The position numbers and the translations under genes were made by a program. Positions 38,232-46,634 of a DNA stretch of 64,000 nt are shown piece after piece. Source of the DNA: Aeromicrobium sp. A1-2 (GTDB lineage: Bacteria > Actinomycetota > Actinomycetes > Propionibacteriales > Nocardioidaceae). The stretch lies in NCBI RefSeq assembly GCF_003443875.1, contig NZ_CP027482.1:2046001-2110000 (forward strand), read 5' to 3'. How positions within the stretch are numbered: the stretch's first letter is position 1; each line of letters begins with the position of its first letter. The notes beneath the pieces were generated by a model. That model worked only from the letters and a program-made list of their open reading frames with translations, was not told the DNA's origin and ran no database searches.

Positions 38232-39866
38232 TTACTTGGTGGCCAACTGATATTCCGGCAGGTTCTGCCAGTTGAAGGACACGTTGTCGACGCCCTTGGC
38301 AGCGGCAGCCGAGATGTTGCTGTACCACAGCGGGATCACGGGCAGGTCCTTCATCAGGACCGCCTGTGCCTCGTTGTACAGCTTGTAGCGTCCGTCCTCT
38401 GTCTCCTCGGCCGCAGCCTTCTCGATCAGGGTGTCGAACTCCTTGCTGGAGTAGTCGCCGTCGTTGGAACCTGCGCCGGTCGCGTACAGCGGAGCGAGGT
38501 AGTTGTAGATCGACGGGTAGTCGGGCTGCCAACCGCTACGGAAGGCAGTCTTGATGGTGCGCTTCGTGACATCGGTGCGCAACTCGGCGAAGGTCGGGTA
38601 CGACTTGCCCTCTGCATCGATTCCCAGCGTGTTCTTGATCTGGTTGGTCACCGCGTTGACCCAAGCGTCGTGTCCGCCGTCACCGTTGTAGGCGATCCGG
38701 AAGTTGCCATCCCACTTGCTGATGGCGTCGGCCTTGGCCCACAGGTCCTTGGCAGCGGCCTTGTCGAAGGTCAGCACCTCGTTGCCGGGGATGCTGTCGG
38801 AGTAACCGGGCATCAGCGGCGAGCTGAAGTCCTTGGCCGGCGTGCGCGTGCCGCTGAAGATCTTGTCAGTGACCTGCGCACGGTCGATGGCCTTGGAGAT
38901 GGCCTGGCGACGCAGCGTGCCTTCTTCGTTCTGGCCGAAGTGCTTGGCGGTCTCCGGGATGACGAACGACTGGAACACCGAACCGGGCTCGGAGAACGGC
39001 TGGATCGACGAGTCCTTCTCGAAGGTGCTCAGCGCACTGTCCGGGACCGACTTCAAGATGTCGAGGTTTCCGGCCTGGATGTCAGTGTAGGCAGCGTCGA
39101 GGTTCGTGTAGAACTTGAACGTCACACCACCATTCTTGGCCTGACGAATGCCCTTGTAGTCAGTGTTCGGAGCGAGCGAGATCTCCTTGTCGTGGACCCA
39201 GGCACCCTCCTTCGCGAGCTTGTACGGACCGTTGCCGACCGGGTTCTCGCCGAAGGCCTCGAAGTCCTTGAACGCGGCTTCGGGGAGCGGGTAGAACGCC
39301 GAGTAGCCCAGACGCGCCGGGAAGTCGGCCTCGGCCTGGTTGAGCTCGATCGTGAAGGTTGCGTCATCGACGACCTTCAGGCCCGAGAGCGTCTTGGTGG
39401 TGGGCTTCTCGGCCTGCACCTCGTCGAAGCCCTTGATCGGGTAGTAGAAGTAGCTGCTCAGTCGCCCGTTCGTGCTGAGCGCTCCGTCGTTCCAGGCGTC
39501 GACGAAGGACTTGGAGGTGACGGGGGTGCCGTCGCTGAACTTCCAGTCGGTGTTGATCGCGACGGTCCAGGTCTTGTTGTCGTCGGACGTGATCGACTTG
39601 GCGACCTCCATCTTGGAGCTGCCGTCGGCTTCGTAGGCGATGAGACCGGCGAAGAGCAGGTCGATGACGTTGCCGCCACCCGTCTCGTTCGTCGCGGACG
39701 GGATCAACGGGTTCTGCGGCTCCGAGCCGTCCACGTTGATGACTGCGTCGGTGCTGGCTCCGCTGCTGCTGCCGCCGCTGTCGCTGCCGCCGCAGGCGGC
39801 CAAGGTCAGGCCTGCCACGGTGAGCAATGCCACACCCGCAAGGCGTGTTCGCCTGGTGAGTCGCAT
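38232..39866 (-). CDS. Peptide-type ABC transporter substrate-binding lipoprotein
   Basis: 544 residues from MRLTRRTRL, with AGGAGG just before the ATG. Lipoprotein signal peptide with lipobox LAAC (Cys 25), then a serine/glycine linker. Family 5 solute-binding protein: PQNPLIPSATNETGGGNVIDLLF, FSDGTPVTSKSFVDAWN, VGNGPYKL, RRQAISKAIDR, SGWQPDYPS. Anchored outside the membrane, it presents peptides or related solutes to the permeases. The Asp-rich sequence gives no substrate clue. Confidence 0.93.
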   Translation of the reverse strand: MRLTRRTRLAGVALLTVAGLTLAACGGSDSGGSSSGASTDAVINVDGSEPQNPLIPSATNETGGGNVIDLLFAGLIAYEADGSSKMEVAKSITSDDNKTWTVAINTDWKFSDGTPVTSKSFVDAWNDGALSTNGRLSSYFYYPIKGFDEVQAEKPTTKTLSGLKVVDDATFTIELNQAEADFPARLGYSAFYPLPEAAFKDFEAFGENPVGNGPYKLAKEGAWVHDKEISLAPNTDYKGIRQAKNGGVTFKFYTNLDAAYTDIQAGNLDILKSVPDSALSTFEKDSSIQPFSEPGSVFQSFVIPETAKHFGQNEEGTLRRQAISKAIDRAQVTDKIFSGTRTPAKDFSSPLMPGYSDSIPGNEVLTFDKAAAKDLWAKADAISKWDGNFRIAYNGDGGHDAWVNAVTNQIKNTLGIDAEGKSYPTFAELRTDVTKRTIKTAFRSGWQPDYPSIYNYLAPLYATGAGSNDGDYSSKEFDTLIEKAAAEETEDGRYKLYNEAQAVLMKDLPVIPLWYSNISAAAAKGVDNVSFNWQNLPEYQLATK

Positions 39867-39969
39867 ACTTCCTCCTGTGTTCGAGAGTGCGCGCACGCGT
39901 GTGCGCCCCCTATTGCTATCACCGAGACGGGCACCCGGCACAGCGTTAATGGGCTCCGTAATCAAAGTG

Positions 39970-39982
39970 TTACCAAAAGGTA
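39970..39982. promoter_or_regulatory. Inverted repeat TTACC-N4-GGTA upstream of ABC operon
   Basis: TGTTACCAAAAGGTA contains TACC/GGTA arms with a 4-base spacer, 104 bp upstream of the binding-protein start. A near-identical element (42004-42016) lies upstream of etfB. A shared operator is inferred from the repeat; no regulator is identified. Confidence 0.35.
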
Positions 39983-40085
39983 CGAGTCAGTCCTCACCAG
40001 CAAGTCAATAGCTCTGCTGAGTCATAGCTCATGGTCCTCGAAGGTCACTGTCCACATGCCGGACGGGAACTGCAGGGTAAAACAG

Positions 40086-40122
40086 CATCGGCCGGCCCCC
40101 CATCTTGGGGAACCGGCCGATG
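40086..40122 (-). terminator. Intrinsic terminator after etfA
   Basis: CATCGGCCGG (40086-40095) pairs with CCGGCCGATG (40113-40122), with an additional CCCC/GGGG inner stem, and TTTT follows on the minus strand. It lies 13 bp after the etfA stop and ends the etfBA transcript. Confidence 0.85.
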
Positions 40123-40134
40123 TAGGTGCTGAGC

Positions 40135-41082
40135 TCAGCCCTTGCGCTTCTTGATCTCTTCCGTGGCCTGTGGGAGGACGGCCTTCAGGTCACCGACGAC
40201 ACCGAAGTCGACGAGCTCGAAGATCGGAGCCTCGTCGTCCTTGTTGACCGCGATGATCGTCTTGGACGTCTGCATGCCGGCGCGGTGCTGGATCGCACCC
40301 GAGATGCCGTTGGCGACGTAGAGCTGCGGCGACACGGTCTTGCCGGTCTGACCCACCTGGAACGAGTGCGGGTACCAGCCGGAGTCGACCGCGGCGCGCG
40401 AGGCGCCCACGGCGGCACCGAGGCTGTCGGCGAATGCCTCGACCTCGGTGAAGTCGCCGCCCGTGCCACGCCCGCCGGAGACCACGATGGCGGCCTCGGT
40501 GAGCTCGGGGCGACCCGAAGCCTCCTTGACCTTGCTCGAGGTGATCTTGGCGGTCTTGGCGACGTCAGAGACGTCGGCCGTGACTGCCTCGACGGCGCCG
40601 GCGCCGGCTACGGCCTCCGGCGTCGTGGAGTTGGGCTTGACCGTGATGACCGGTGCGCCCTGGGTGGACTGCGCCTTGACGGTGAAGTTGCCGGCGAAGA
40701 CCGACTGCGTCGTGGTGATGGTGCCTCCGTCGACCTGGACGTCGACCGCGTCGCCGATCCAGCCCGACTCGGTCTTCAGCGCCACGCGGGCGCTGATCTC
40801 CTTGCCCTCGGCGCTGGCGCCGACGAGCACGGCGGCCGGGCTCTTGTCGGCGACGAGCTGCGCGAGCGCCTCGGCCTTGGGGGCGACCAGGAAGTCGGTG
40901 TAGACGGCGTCGTCGTACGTGTAGATCTTCTCCGCGCCGTACTCCGCGAGCACGCCGTTGTCGGCAGATCCGAAGACCACCGCGGAGGGCTCACCGATGC
41001 GGCGGGCGATCGTGAGCAGCTCGAGCGAAGGCTTGGTGACCTTGCCGTCGGGGGCGTCGATCAGAACGAGTACTTCAGTCAT
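40135..41082 (-). CDS. etfA: Electron transfer flavoprotein alpha subunit
   Basis: 315 residues. Carries the FAD of the ETF dimer in its C-terminal domain: [56 protein letters not shown], and the final [24 protein letters not shown] collects electrons from acyl-CoA and other dehydrogenases. 15 bp after etfB. Confidence 0.95.
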   Translation of the reverse strand: MTEVLVLIDAPDGKVTKPSLELLTIARRIGEPSAVVFGSADNGVLAEYGAEKIYTYDDAVYTDFLVAPKAEALAQLVADKSPAAVLVGASAEGKEISARVALKTESGWIGDAVDVQVDGGTITTTQSVFAGNFTVKAQSTQGAPVITVKPNSTTPEAVAGAGAVEAVTADVSDVAKTAKITSSKVKEASGRPELTEAAIVVSGGRGTGGDFTEVEAFADSLGAAVGASRAAVDSGWYPHSFQVGQTGKTVSPQLYVANGISGAIQHRAGMQTSKTIIAVNKDDEAPIFELVDFGVVGDLKAVLPQATEEIKKRKG

Positions 41083-41097
41083 GTGTCAGTGCCCTTC

Positions 41098-41877
41098 TCA
41101 GACGAACTTCTTGGCGGTGAGGAACTCGACGAGCTTGGCGCCGCCGTCTCCCTCGTCCGTGACGATCTCGCCGGCGGTGCGCGGCGGGCGGGGCTCGAAC
41201 GACTCGACCTTGGTCCAGGCGTTGTCCAGGCCGACCGAGCCGGCGTCCAGACCCAGGTCGGACAGCGTCCACTCCTGGACGTCCTTCTTCTTGGCGGCCA
41301 TGATGCCCTTGAACGACGGGTAGCGGGCCTCGCCGGTCTGGTCGGTGACGCTGACCACGAGCTTGCCGCTGGCCTCGATGTCCTGCGTCGCCACATCGCC
41401 ATCGCGACGGATCTTGACGGTGTCACCGTCGACCGTGATCTCCGAGGCGTACGTCACGGCCGGAACGCCGAGGCGCTCGGCGACGAGGGTCGGGACGACG
41501 CCGAGACCGGCGTCGGTCGACGCCATGCCGAAGAACACCAGGTCGTAGTCGAGCTTCTTGATGGCTTCGGCGAGCACGAGCGACGTGGCGAACGCATCCG
41601 AGCCGTGGATCGCGTCGTCCTGCACGTGGACGCCGGCGTGGGCACCCATCTGCAGTGCCTTGCGAACGGCGTCGGACGCCTGCTCGGGACCGACGGTCAG
41701 GACTGTGACCTCACCGTCACCGGCCTCGATGACCTGGAGCGCCTGCTCGACCGCGTACTCGTCAAGCTCCGAGAGCAGACCGTCGACACCGACGCGGTCG
41801 ACGGTGTTATCGGCGCTGAAGGTCCGGTCTGCGGTCGCATCCGGTACGTATTTCACAGCGACAACGATTTTGGTCAC
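41098..41877 (-). CDS. etfB: Electron transfer flavoprotein beta subunit
   Basis: 259 residues from the GTG at 41877, which has AGGAGG six bases before it; the ORF reaches upstream to 41955 but without a ribosome site. VAVKYVPD, NEYAVEQAL-like DEYAVEQALQV, ASTDAGLGVVPTLVAERLG and the AMP-binding loop are present, with the C-terminal arm RYPSFKGIMAAKKK. Pairs with etfA downstream. Confidence 0.95.
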   Translation of the reverse strand: MTKIVVAVKYVPDATADRTFSADNTVDRVGVDGLLSELDEYAVEQALQVIEAGDGEVTVLTVGPEQASDAVRKALQMGAHAGVHVQDDAIHGSDAFATSLVLAEAIKKLDYDLVFFGMASTDAGLGVVPTLVAERLGVPAVTYASEITVDGDTVKIRRDGDVATQDIEASGKLVVSVTDQTGEARYPSFKGIMAAKKKDVQEWTLSDLGLDAGSVGLDNAWTKVESFEPRPPRTAGEIVTDEGDGGAKLVEFLTAKKFV

Positions 41878-42003
41878 GAGGACCCTCCTGTGATTCTGGG
41901 GCGCGACGACCAAACAGTCGCCACGGCAGTCTCTGGACTGTGCAAGAGCCACCATCCCACGCCAATCGGCGGCGAGACGACGCGGCTCTTCGTCACCTGA
42001 ATG

Positions 42004-42016
42004 TTACCTACAGGTA
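42004..42016. promoter_or_regulatory. Inverted repeat TTACC-N4-GGTA upstream of etfB
   Basis: TGTTACCTACAGGTA, 127 bp before etfB, matches the element upstream of the ABC-importer gene at 11 of 13 positions in the core. Candidate operator. Confidence 0.35.
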
Positions 42017-42065
42017 GCAATTCGGGCGACAGATCGGGGGCATGGGGTAGGTCACACCCTCGACG

Positions 42066-43550
42066 TCAGTCCTCGATCCGGGAGCGCAGGAACGACTGGG
42101 CGAACAGACCGACCAGCAGATAGCCCATCGAGCCGAGTCCCCATGCCACCAGCGCCTCCTTGTCGTCGGCGTTGGCGCCCGTGAAGGTGAAGACGTCACG
42201 CAACGGCCCCACCAGCGCGTCGGCGATCGACGACAACGCGTCGTACGCCGCGTTGTTCTCCCCCGCCCCTATAGCAACCATCAGGGCACCCACGGCGAGG
42301 GTGACCGAGCAGATGAGTCCGATGGCTCCGAGCGCGGCCGCAGTCGCCGCGATCGCCCGGCGAGCACCGGATGACCGATCGGGGTCACCCGTCGCGGTCT
42401 GCACTCCGGCGGCCTTCTGTCGGCGACGCTCTGCGAACGAAACCTTGGGCTCACGGGGAGGCTCGACGATCCGGTCCGGACGCTTGTTGGCCCGCTGCGC
42501 CACCTTCTCGCTACGGGCAGCCTCCTTCGCGTCGGCACGCTCCAGACGGGCCGACTCCTTCGCCTCCCGATGCTCCCGGCGGGCCGCCAGCTTGGCATTG
42601 GCCGCCTGAGCCTTGGCGCTCTTGCCCCCGAGATCGAGGGCCTCGCGACGTTCCCGCTCGTCGCCCTCCTCGATGGACTTCTCATCATCGGGCTCGGGAT
42701 CGGGCTCGGGCTCGGGTTCGGTGCTGTCCTGTTCGAGCTCGAGCTCCGCCGCGTCCTGGACCGTCTCGACCTCAGTGACGGGCTTGGGCGACTCCACGGA
42801 CTCTTCTTCGGCCGCCACATCAACCGGCTCCAGCTCCCGGTCATGCTTCTGGGCGGTGTGAGTGTCGACCTGGGCGGCGCGGGCTGCCGAGCGGGCCGCC
42901 GCGGCCTGCGCCCTGGCGTCGTTGCGCTCGGCCCTGGCCTGTTGCTTGGCCTCGGTCTTCGCCGCGGCGGTCGCCCGTCGCGCGTCGCGCGCGTCCTGGC
43001 GGTGCTGCCGTCCAGGCTCGACACCATCGCGCCCAAGATCCTCGGACAACGCTGTCTCGTCTGCGGCCGACACCTCGGCGATCTGGGTCAGCTCGACGTC
43101 AGCAGCCACGGCGTCGGCCCGCTCCTGGGCCCGTGCGACGGTCGCCAGCTCGCGGGTCTCCTCGCGCTCTCGCCGGGCCTCTGCTTTGGCATCCAGCTTG
43201 GCCTGCTTGGCGTCGGCCTTCTGCTGCTCGCGTGCGGCCTTGGCCTCGTCACGTCCACGACGCGCCTCGGCCTTCGCTGCGGCCTTGAGCTCGCGGTGAT
43301 CGCTGCTGGTGACCTCGGGTGCGATCGAGGTCTCCACGGTCGCCGTCGCTTCGTGCGTAACGGGCACGTCCGCGGGATCTGGATCGACCAGGTCGTGGCC
43401 GAACTCCTCGGACGTGGCATCGTGCTCGCGGCGTGAGGGCGCCGCATCGTCGGCCTCGAGGCCGGCGACGATGGACCCTGCGGTCAGGAAACTACTTGCG
43501 GCGGACGACTCTTTTTTTGATCTTGGGGGCGACTGCCCCAGAGTCGTCAT
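42066..43550 (-). CDS. Charged alanine-rich protein with two C-terminal membrane helices
   Basis: 494 residues. Residues ~80-230 and ~300-375 are Ala/Lys/Arg/Glu-rich helical coiled coil (KAEARRGRDEAKAA, KAEARREREETREL). An acidic TEPEPEPDPEPDDE linker lies near residue 285. The last 100 residues hold two predicted membrane helices (about 400-428 and 467-488), so the coil is anchored at its C-terminus. The start overlaps the end of the upstream coiled-coil gene by 59 nt, and a later start is possible. I recognise no family. Confidence 0.65.
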   Translation of the reverse strand: MTTLGQSPPRSKKESSAASSFLTAGSIVAGLEADDAAPSRREHDATSEEFGHDLVDPDPADVPVTHEATATVETSIAPEVTSSDHRELKAAAKAEARRGRDEAKAAREQQKADAKQAKLDAKAEARREREETRELATVARAQERADAVAADVELTQIAEVSAADETALSEDLGRDGVEPGRQHRQDARDARRATAAAKTEAKQQARAERNDARAQAAAARSAARAAQVDTHTAQKHDRELEPVDVAAEEESVESPKPVTEVETVQDAAELELEQDSTEPEPEPDPEPDDEKSIEEGDERERREALDLGGKSAKAQAANAKLAARREHREAKESARLERADAKEAARSEKVAQRANKRPDRIVEPPREPKVSFAERRRQKAAGVQTATGDPDRSSGARRAIAATAAALGAIGLICSVTLAVGALMVAIGAGENNAAYDALSSIADALVGPLRDVFTFTGANADDKEALVAWGLGSMGYLLVGLFAQSFLRSRIED

Positions 43551-46353
43551 TCACCTCCTCGGGCGAATGATCCAAGGTTTCCTCGATGTCTGGTGCCTCA
43601 TCGACATACTCGTCGACCAGTGGAGCAGGCATCGTCAACGGCGTGGACGCCGATGTGTGATTGGCCATCACGATGTGCTCCTGGGCGACCCGCTCGGCCT
43701 CGGCCTCGGCAGCAGCGACCCACTCCAGCGCGGTGCGCTCGGCCTCCTGCAGTTTCTCCTCGGCGGCCGAACGCGCCGCGGCGACAGCCTGGCTGAGCCG
43801 CTCCTGGGCGTCCCGCTTGGACTGCACGGTGACCCGCTCGGCCTCGGCCTGGGCCGCGGCGACACGTTCACGGGCATCCTGCTCGGACCTGTCCGCGACT
43901 CGGCGGGCCTCGGCCTGCGCCTGGGCAATCCGCTCCGCAGCATCCTTCTCGGCCTGGGCGACCTTGCGCTCAGCGTCGAGCCGCGCAGCCTCCACGTCGG
44001 CGGCAAGCTTGCGCTCAGCCTGCTCGCGCGCCTCACCGGCCAGGCGCGCAGCGTCGTTGGCATCCGCCGCGACCCGTTCCGCCTCGGCCTGGGCCGCGCG
44101 GATCTTGTCGGCAGCCATGCGCTCAGCGTCGGCGAGCTTGGCAGCGGCCTCGGCGCGCTCGGCCTCCGCCTCCTTCGCAAGCTTGTCAGCCTCTTCGTTG
44201 GCCCGGTCGACAAGCGCCTTGGCCTCATCGCGCTCACGTGCCAGCTCGGCTGCCGCCTCGTCGTGACGCTGGGCTGCCTCCGCGGCCAGACGATCAGCCT
44301 GCACCTTGGCCGCGACGAGCTTTTCCTCGGCGGCGCGCTCGGCGTCGGACACCCGCACGGCGATCGCCACCCGTTCGGCGGCGGTCTCCTGGGCGTACTT
44401 CTCGGCCTCGGCCTTGGCCGCCGCGACGTGGCTGCGCGCGGACTCCTCGGCCTCCCGGATGGTCTGCTCGGCCTGCGCCTTGACCTCGACCAGACGCGCG
44501 TCGGCCTCCTCGCGCTCCTTGGTGAGCTGAGCGAGCGCGGCCTCACGATCTGCAGCGGCCTCGGCGGCGACCTTCTCGGCCTCGGCCCGCGCAGACGCGA
44601 CATGGCCCGCCGAGGTCTGCTCCGCCTCGGCAACGATGCGCTCTGACTGCGCCTTGACGTCGGCGAGACGGGCATCGGCAGCTTCGCGTTCCTTGGCCAG
44701 CTGTGTGAGCGCGGCCTCTCGATCCGCAGCGGCCTGCGCAGCGACCTTCTCGGCCTCGGCACGGGCGGCCTCGATACGACGCTGCGCGTCCTGCTCGGCG
44801 GCCTCGAGGCGGCGCTGCGCCGCCTCCTCTGCGGTCTTCTCGGACTCGGCCAGGCGGCGCTCGGCCGTGGCCTTGGCCTTGGCCTCGGCCTCCTCGGCGA
44901 GACGGAGGGCTTCGGTGTTGGCCTGCTCGATGCGCAGCTGGGCCTGGCGTTCGGCCTCGGCCTTGGCGGCTGCGACACGCTCGTCGGCCGCCTTCTGGAG
45001 CTCGGCGATCTTGACTGCGGCAGCCTTGCGCTCTCGCTCGATGTCGGCGGAGACACGATCGGCCTCCTGCTGCGCTGCGCTGACCCGCTCGGCAGCGGCC
45101 TGCTCGGCCGCCTGGAGGCGGGCCGCAGCGATCTCCCGCTGGGCGGCCTCGTCGGACTGCAGACGCGCCGACACCTCCGCACGTTCGCGGGCTGCCTCCT
45201 CCATCAGTCGGGCGGCCTCGGCCCGGGCCGCGGCAACCCGTTGCTGGGCAGCGGCGCTCGCGGCGGCAAGCTTCTCGGCGAAAGTCACCGGCACAGTGCC
45301 TGCTGCTGGCGTTGCAGGTGTGGGCACCGGCGTCGGCTCGGGGCGTACGTCTTCGACGGGTTCGGGCGTCGGCTCGGGGCGTACGTCCTCGACGGATGCT
45401 GTCGGCTCGGGCTCCACGCGCTCGGCGACCGGCTCGGGCTGCGGCTCGTCGACTCGTTCGGGTGTCGGCTCAGGCTCCGCGCGCTCGGCGACCGGCTCCG
45501 GCCGTACTTCCTCGACCGGCTCGGGAGTCGGCTGAAACTGCACGTGCTCGACGAGCGGCGCATCATTCTCGATCAGCTCAACGACGGGCTCCTCGACAAC
45601 GGGCGGCTGGAGCGCTGCCGCAACCTCGGGCTCGGCCTCAGAGTCAGGTGCGGGATCGTCGGAGAACTCGGCCGCTGTCGGCGCACTACCCATGCGCCAG
45701 GAGAGTGCCCCGTTGCGGGCCTCGTCCTCGACAGGAGCGTTTTCACCGGTCGGTTCCTGGCGCGCGACGGGCTCCTCGAAGGAGATGCGTGCGGATGACG
45801 GCTCGACCGGCTGCGCCTCCGCGACGGGTGCCGGCTCGCTGACGGCCGGGAAGGTCTGCGTGGACTCCTGCTTGTCCTCGGCGCGGTCCGGTGGTGTCGA
45901 GACCGCTTCGCGAGCAGCATCAAGCTTTTCCGCAAGGGTCTTCTCCGCGGGAGCGTTGTCGTCGGACGAGTCTTCGCGACGCACGGCGTGGCGCTTGGAT
46001 GCGGCAAAAGCCTTGGCGGCAGTGCGCTCGGCCCGGCGCTTCTCTGCGGCCGCCTGACGGGCTGCGCGTGCGGCGGTCCGGCGTGCCCGAGGGTTGTCCC
46101 CGTCGCGCTCGTCAGTCTTGTTGGCATCGTCAACGTTGCTGGCCTCGTCAGCCTCATCGGCTTCGATACCAGCAGCGGCCTGGGACAGTACGCCACCGGA
46201 TGCCCGACGGCGCATGCCGTCGTCCGACTTCGCGGCGGAAGCGGAGCCTGACTTGAGGGCCTCGGCCTCCTCGTTCGCGAGCATGTCCGCGGCGACCCGC
46301 AACGGGTCAGCCCGCCGACGGTCGACCGGCTGGTTGGACTCTGAGTCGGTCAT
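43492..46353 (-). CDS. Giant coiled-coil protein with 58-residue repeats
   Basis: 953 residues with an AAGGGAG ribosome site. The first ~270 residues are acidic and low-complexity. Residues ~274-348 form a Pro-Glu spacer (PEPVAER, EPEPTPE, VRPEPTPEP). Residues ~355-905 are an almost continuous Ala/Glu/Arg coiled coil. Within it, two nearly identical 58-residue units (530-587, 588-645) and a diverged third (646-703) occur. The tail is acidic and ends in KIKKRVVRRK. The architecture recalls filament-forming actinobacterial proteins such as Scy or FilP, but no homology can be claimed. Not membrane-anchored; its neighbour is. Confidence 0.75.
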   Translation of the reverse strand: MTDSESNQPVDRRRADPLRVAADMLANEEAEALKSGSASAAKSDDGMRRRASGGVLSQAAAGIEADEADEASNVDDANKTDERDGDNPRARRTAARAARQAAAEKRRAERTAAKAFAASKRHAVRREDSSDDNAPAEKTLAEKLDAAREAVSTPPDRAEDKQESTQTFPAVSEPAPVAEAQPVEPSSARISFEEPVARQEPTGENAPVEDEARNGALSWRMGSAPTAAEFSDDPAPDSEAEPEVAAALQPPVVEEPVVELIENDAPLVEHVQFQPTPEPVEEVRPEPVAERAEPEPTPERVDEPQPEPVAERVEPEPTASVEDVRPEPTPEPVEDVRPEPTPVPTPATPAAGTVPVTFAEKLAAASAAAQQRVAAARAEAARLMEEAARERAEVSARLQSDEAAQREIAAARLQAAEQAAAERVSAAQQEADRVSADIERERKAAAVKIAELQKAADERVAAAKAEAERQAQLRIEQANTEALRLAEEAEAKAKATAERRLAESEKTAEEAAQRRLEAAEQDAQRRIEAARAEAEKVAAQAAADREAALTQLAKEREAADARLADVKAQSERIVAEAEQTSAGHVASARAEAEKVAAEAAADREAALAQLTKEREEADARLVEVKAQAEQTIREAEESARSHVAAAKAEAEKYAQETAAERVAIAVRVSDAERAAEEKLVAAKVQADRLAAEAAQRHDEAAAELARERDEAKALVDRANEEADKLAKEAEAERAEAAAKLADAERMAADKIRAAQAEAERVAADANDAARLAGEAREQAERKLAADVEAARLDAERKVAQAEKDAAERIAQAQAEARRVADRSEQDARERVAAAQAEAERVTVQSKRDAQERLSQAVAAARSAAEEKLQEAERTALEWVAAAEAEAERVAQEHIVMANHTSASTPLTMPAPLVDEYVDEAPDIEETLDHSPEEVNDDSGAVAPKIKKRVVRRK
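44245..44766 (-). repeat. Three tandem 174-bp units encoding 58-aa coiled-coil repeats
   Basis: Copies lie at 44593-44766, 44419-44592 and 44245-44418. The first two share most residues (A-R-A-E-A-E-K-V-A-A start, DREAAL core, KAQ then EAE end); the third keeps only the pattern. The in-frame tandem arrangement implies expansion by unequal recombination. Confidence 0.8.
45331..45395 (-). repeat. Direct repeat in Pro-Glu region
   Basis: A 29-bp unit at 45331-45359 recurs at 45367-45395 with one mismatch (period 36 bp, 12 codons). It encodes the VEDVRPEPT repeat and is part of a longer run of degenerate PEP units. Confidence 0.7.
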
Positions 46354-46634
46354 GACTCCCTTTCATCTACACCGCTGATGGCACGTCGTGCTCAGTATGC
46401 CCCATGCGTCACCTGTGTCACGCGTGTTGCGCCGTGTGCCGGACCGCGTCGCGCAATTCCCGTTCCAGCACGGAAGGCACCACTTTGGTCAACGATCGGG
46501 ACCGCCGGAAAGTCATGTACCCGAGAGCAGATTCGCTCGGTTGACCGGCCCCGGCCTCAAGTGCGGAGGCCCGTGGTAGCCCGACTTCGGCCACCCGGCA
46601 TGATGGACCTACTTATCAGTAACGAGGAGGCCCG

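Noticed and set aside
45285-45530. CRISPR-like repeat-spacer pattern
   Set aside because: Repeats are in-frame Pro-Glu codons with a 36-bp period in a coding region, with no unique spacers or cas genes.
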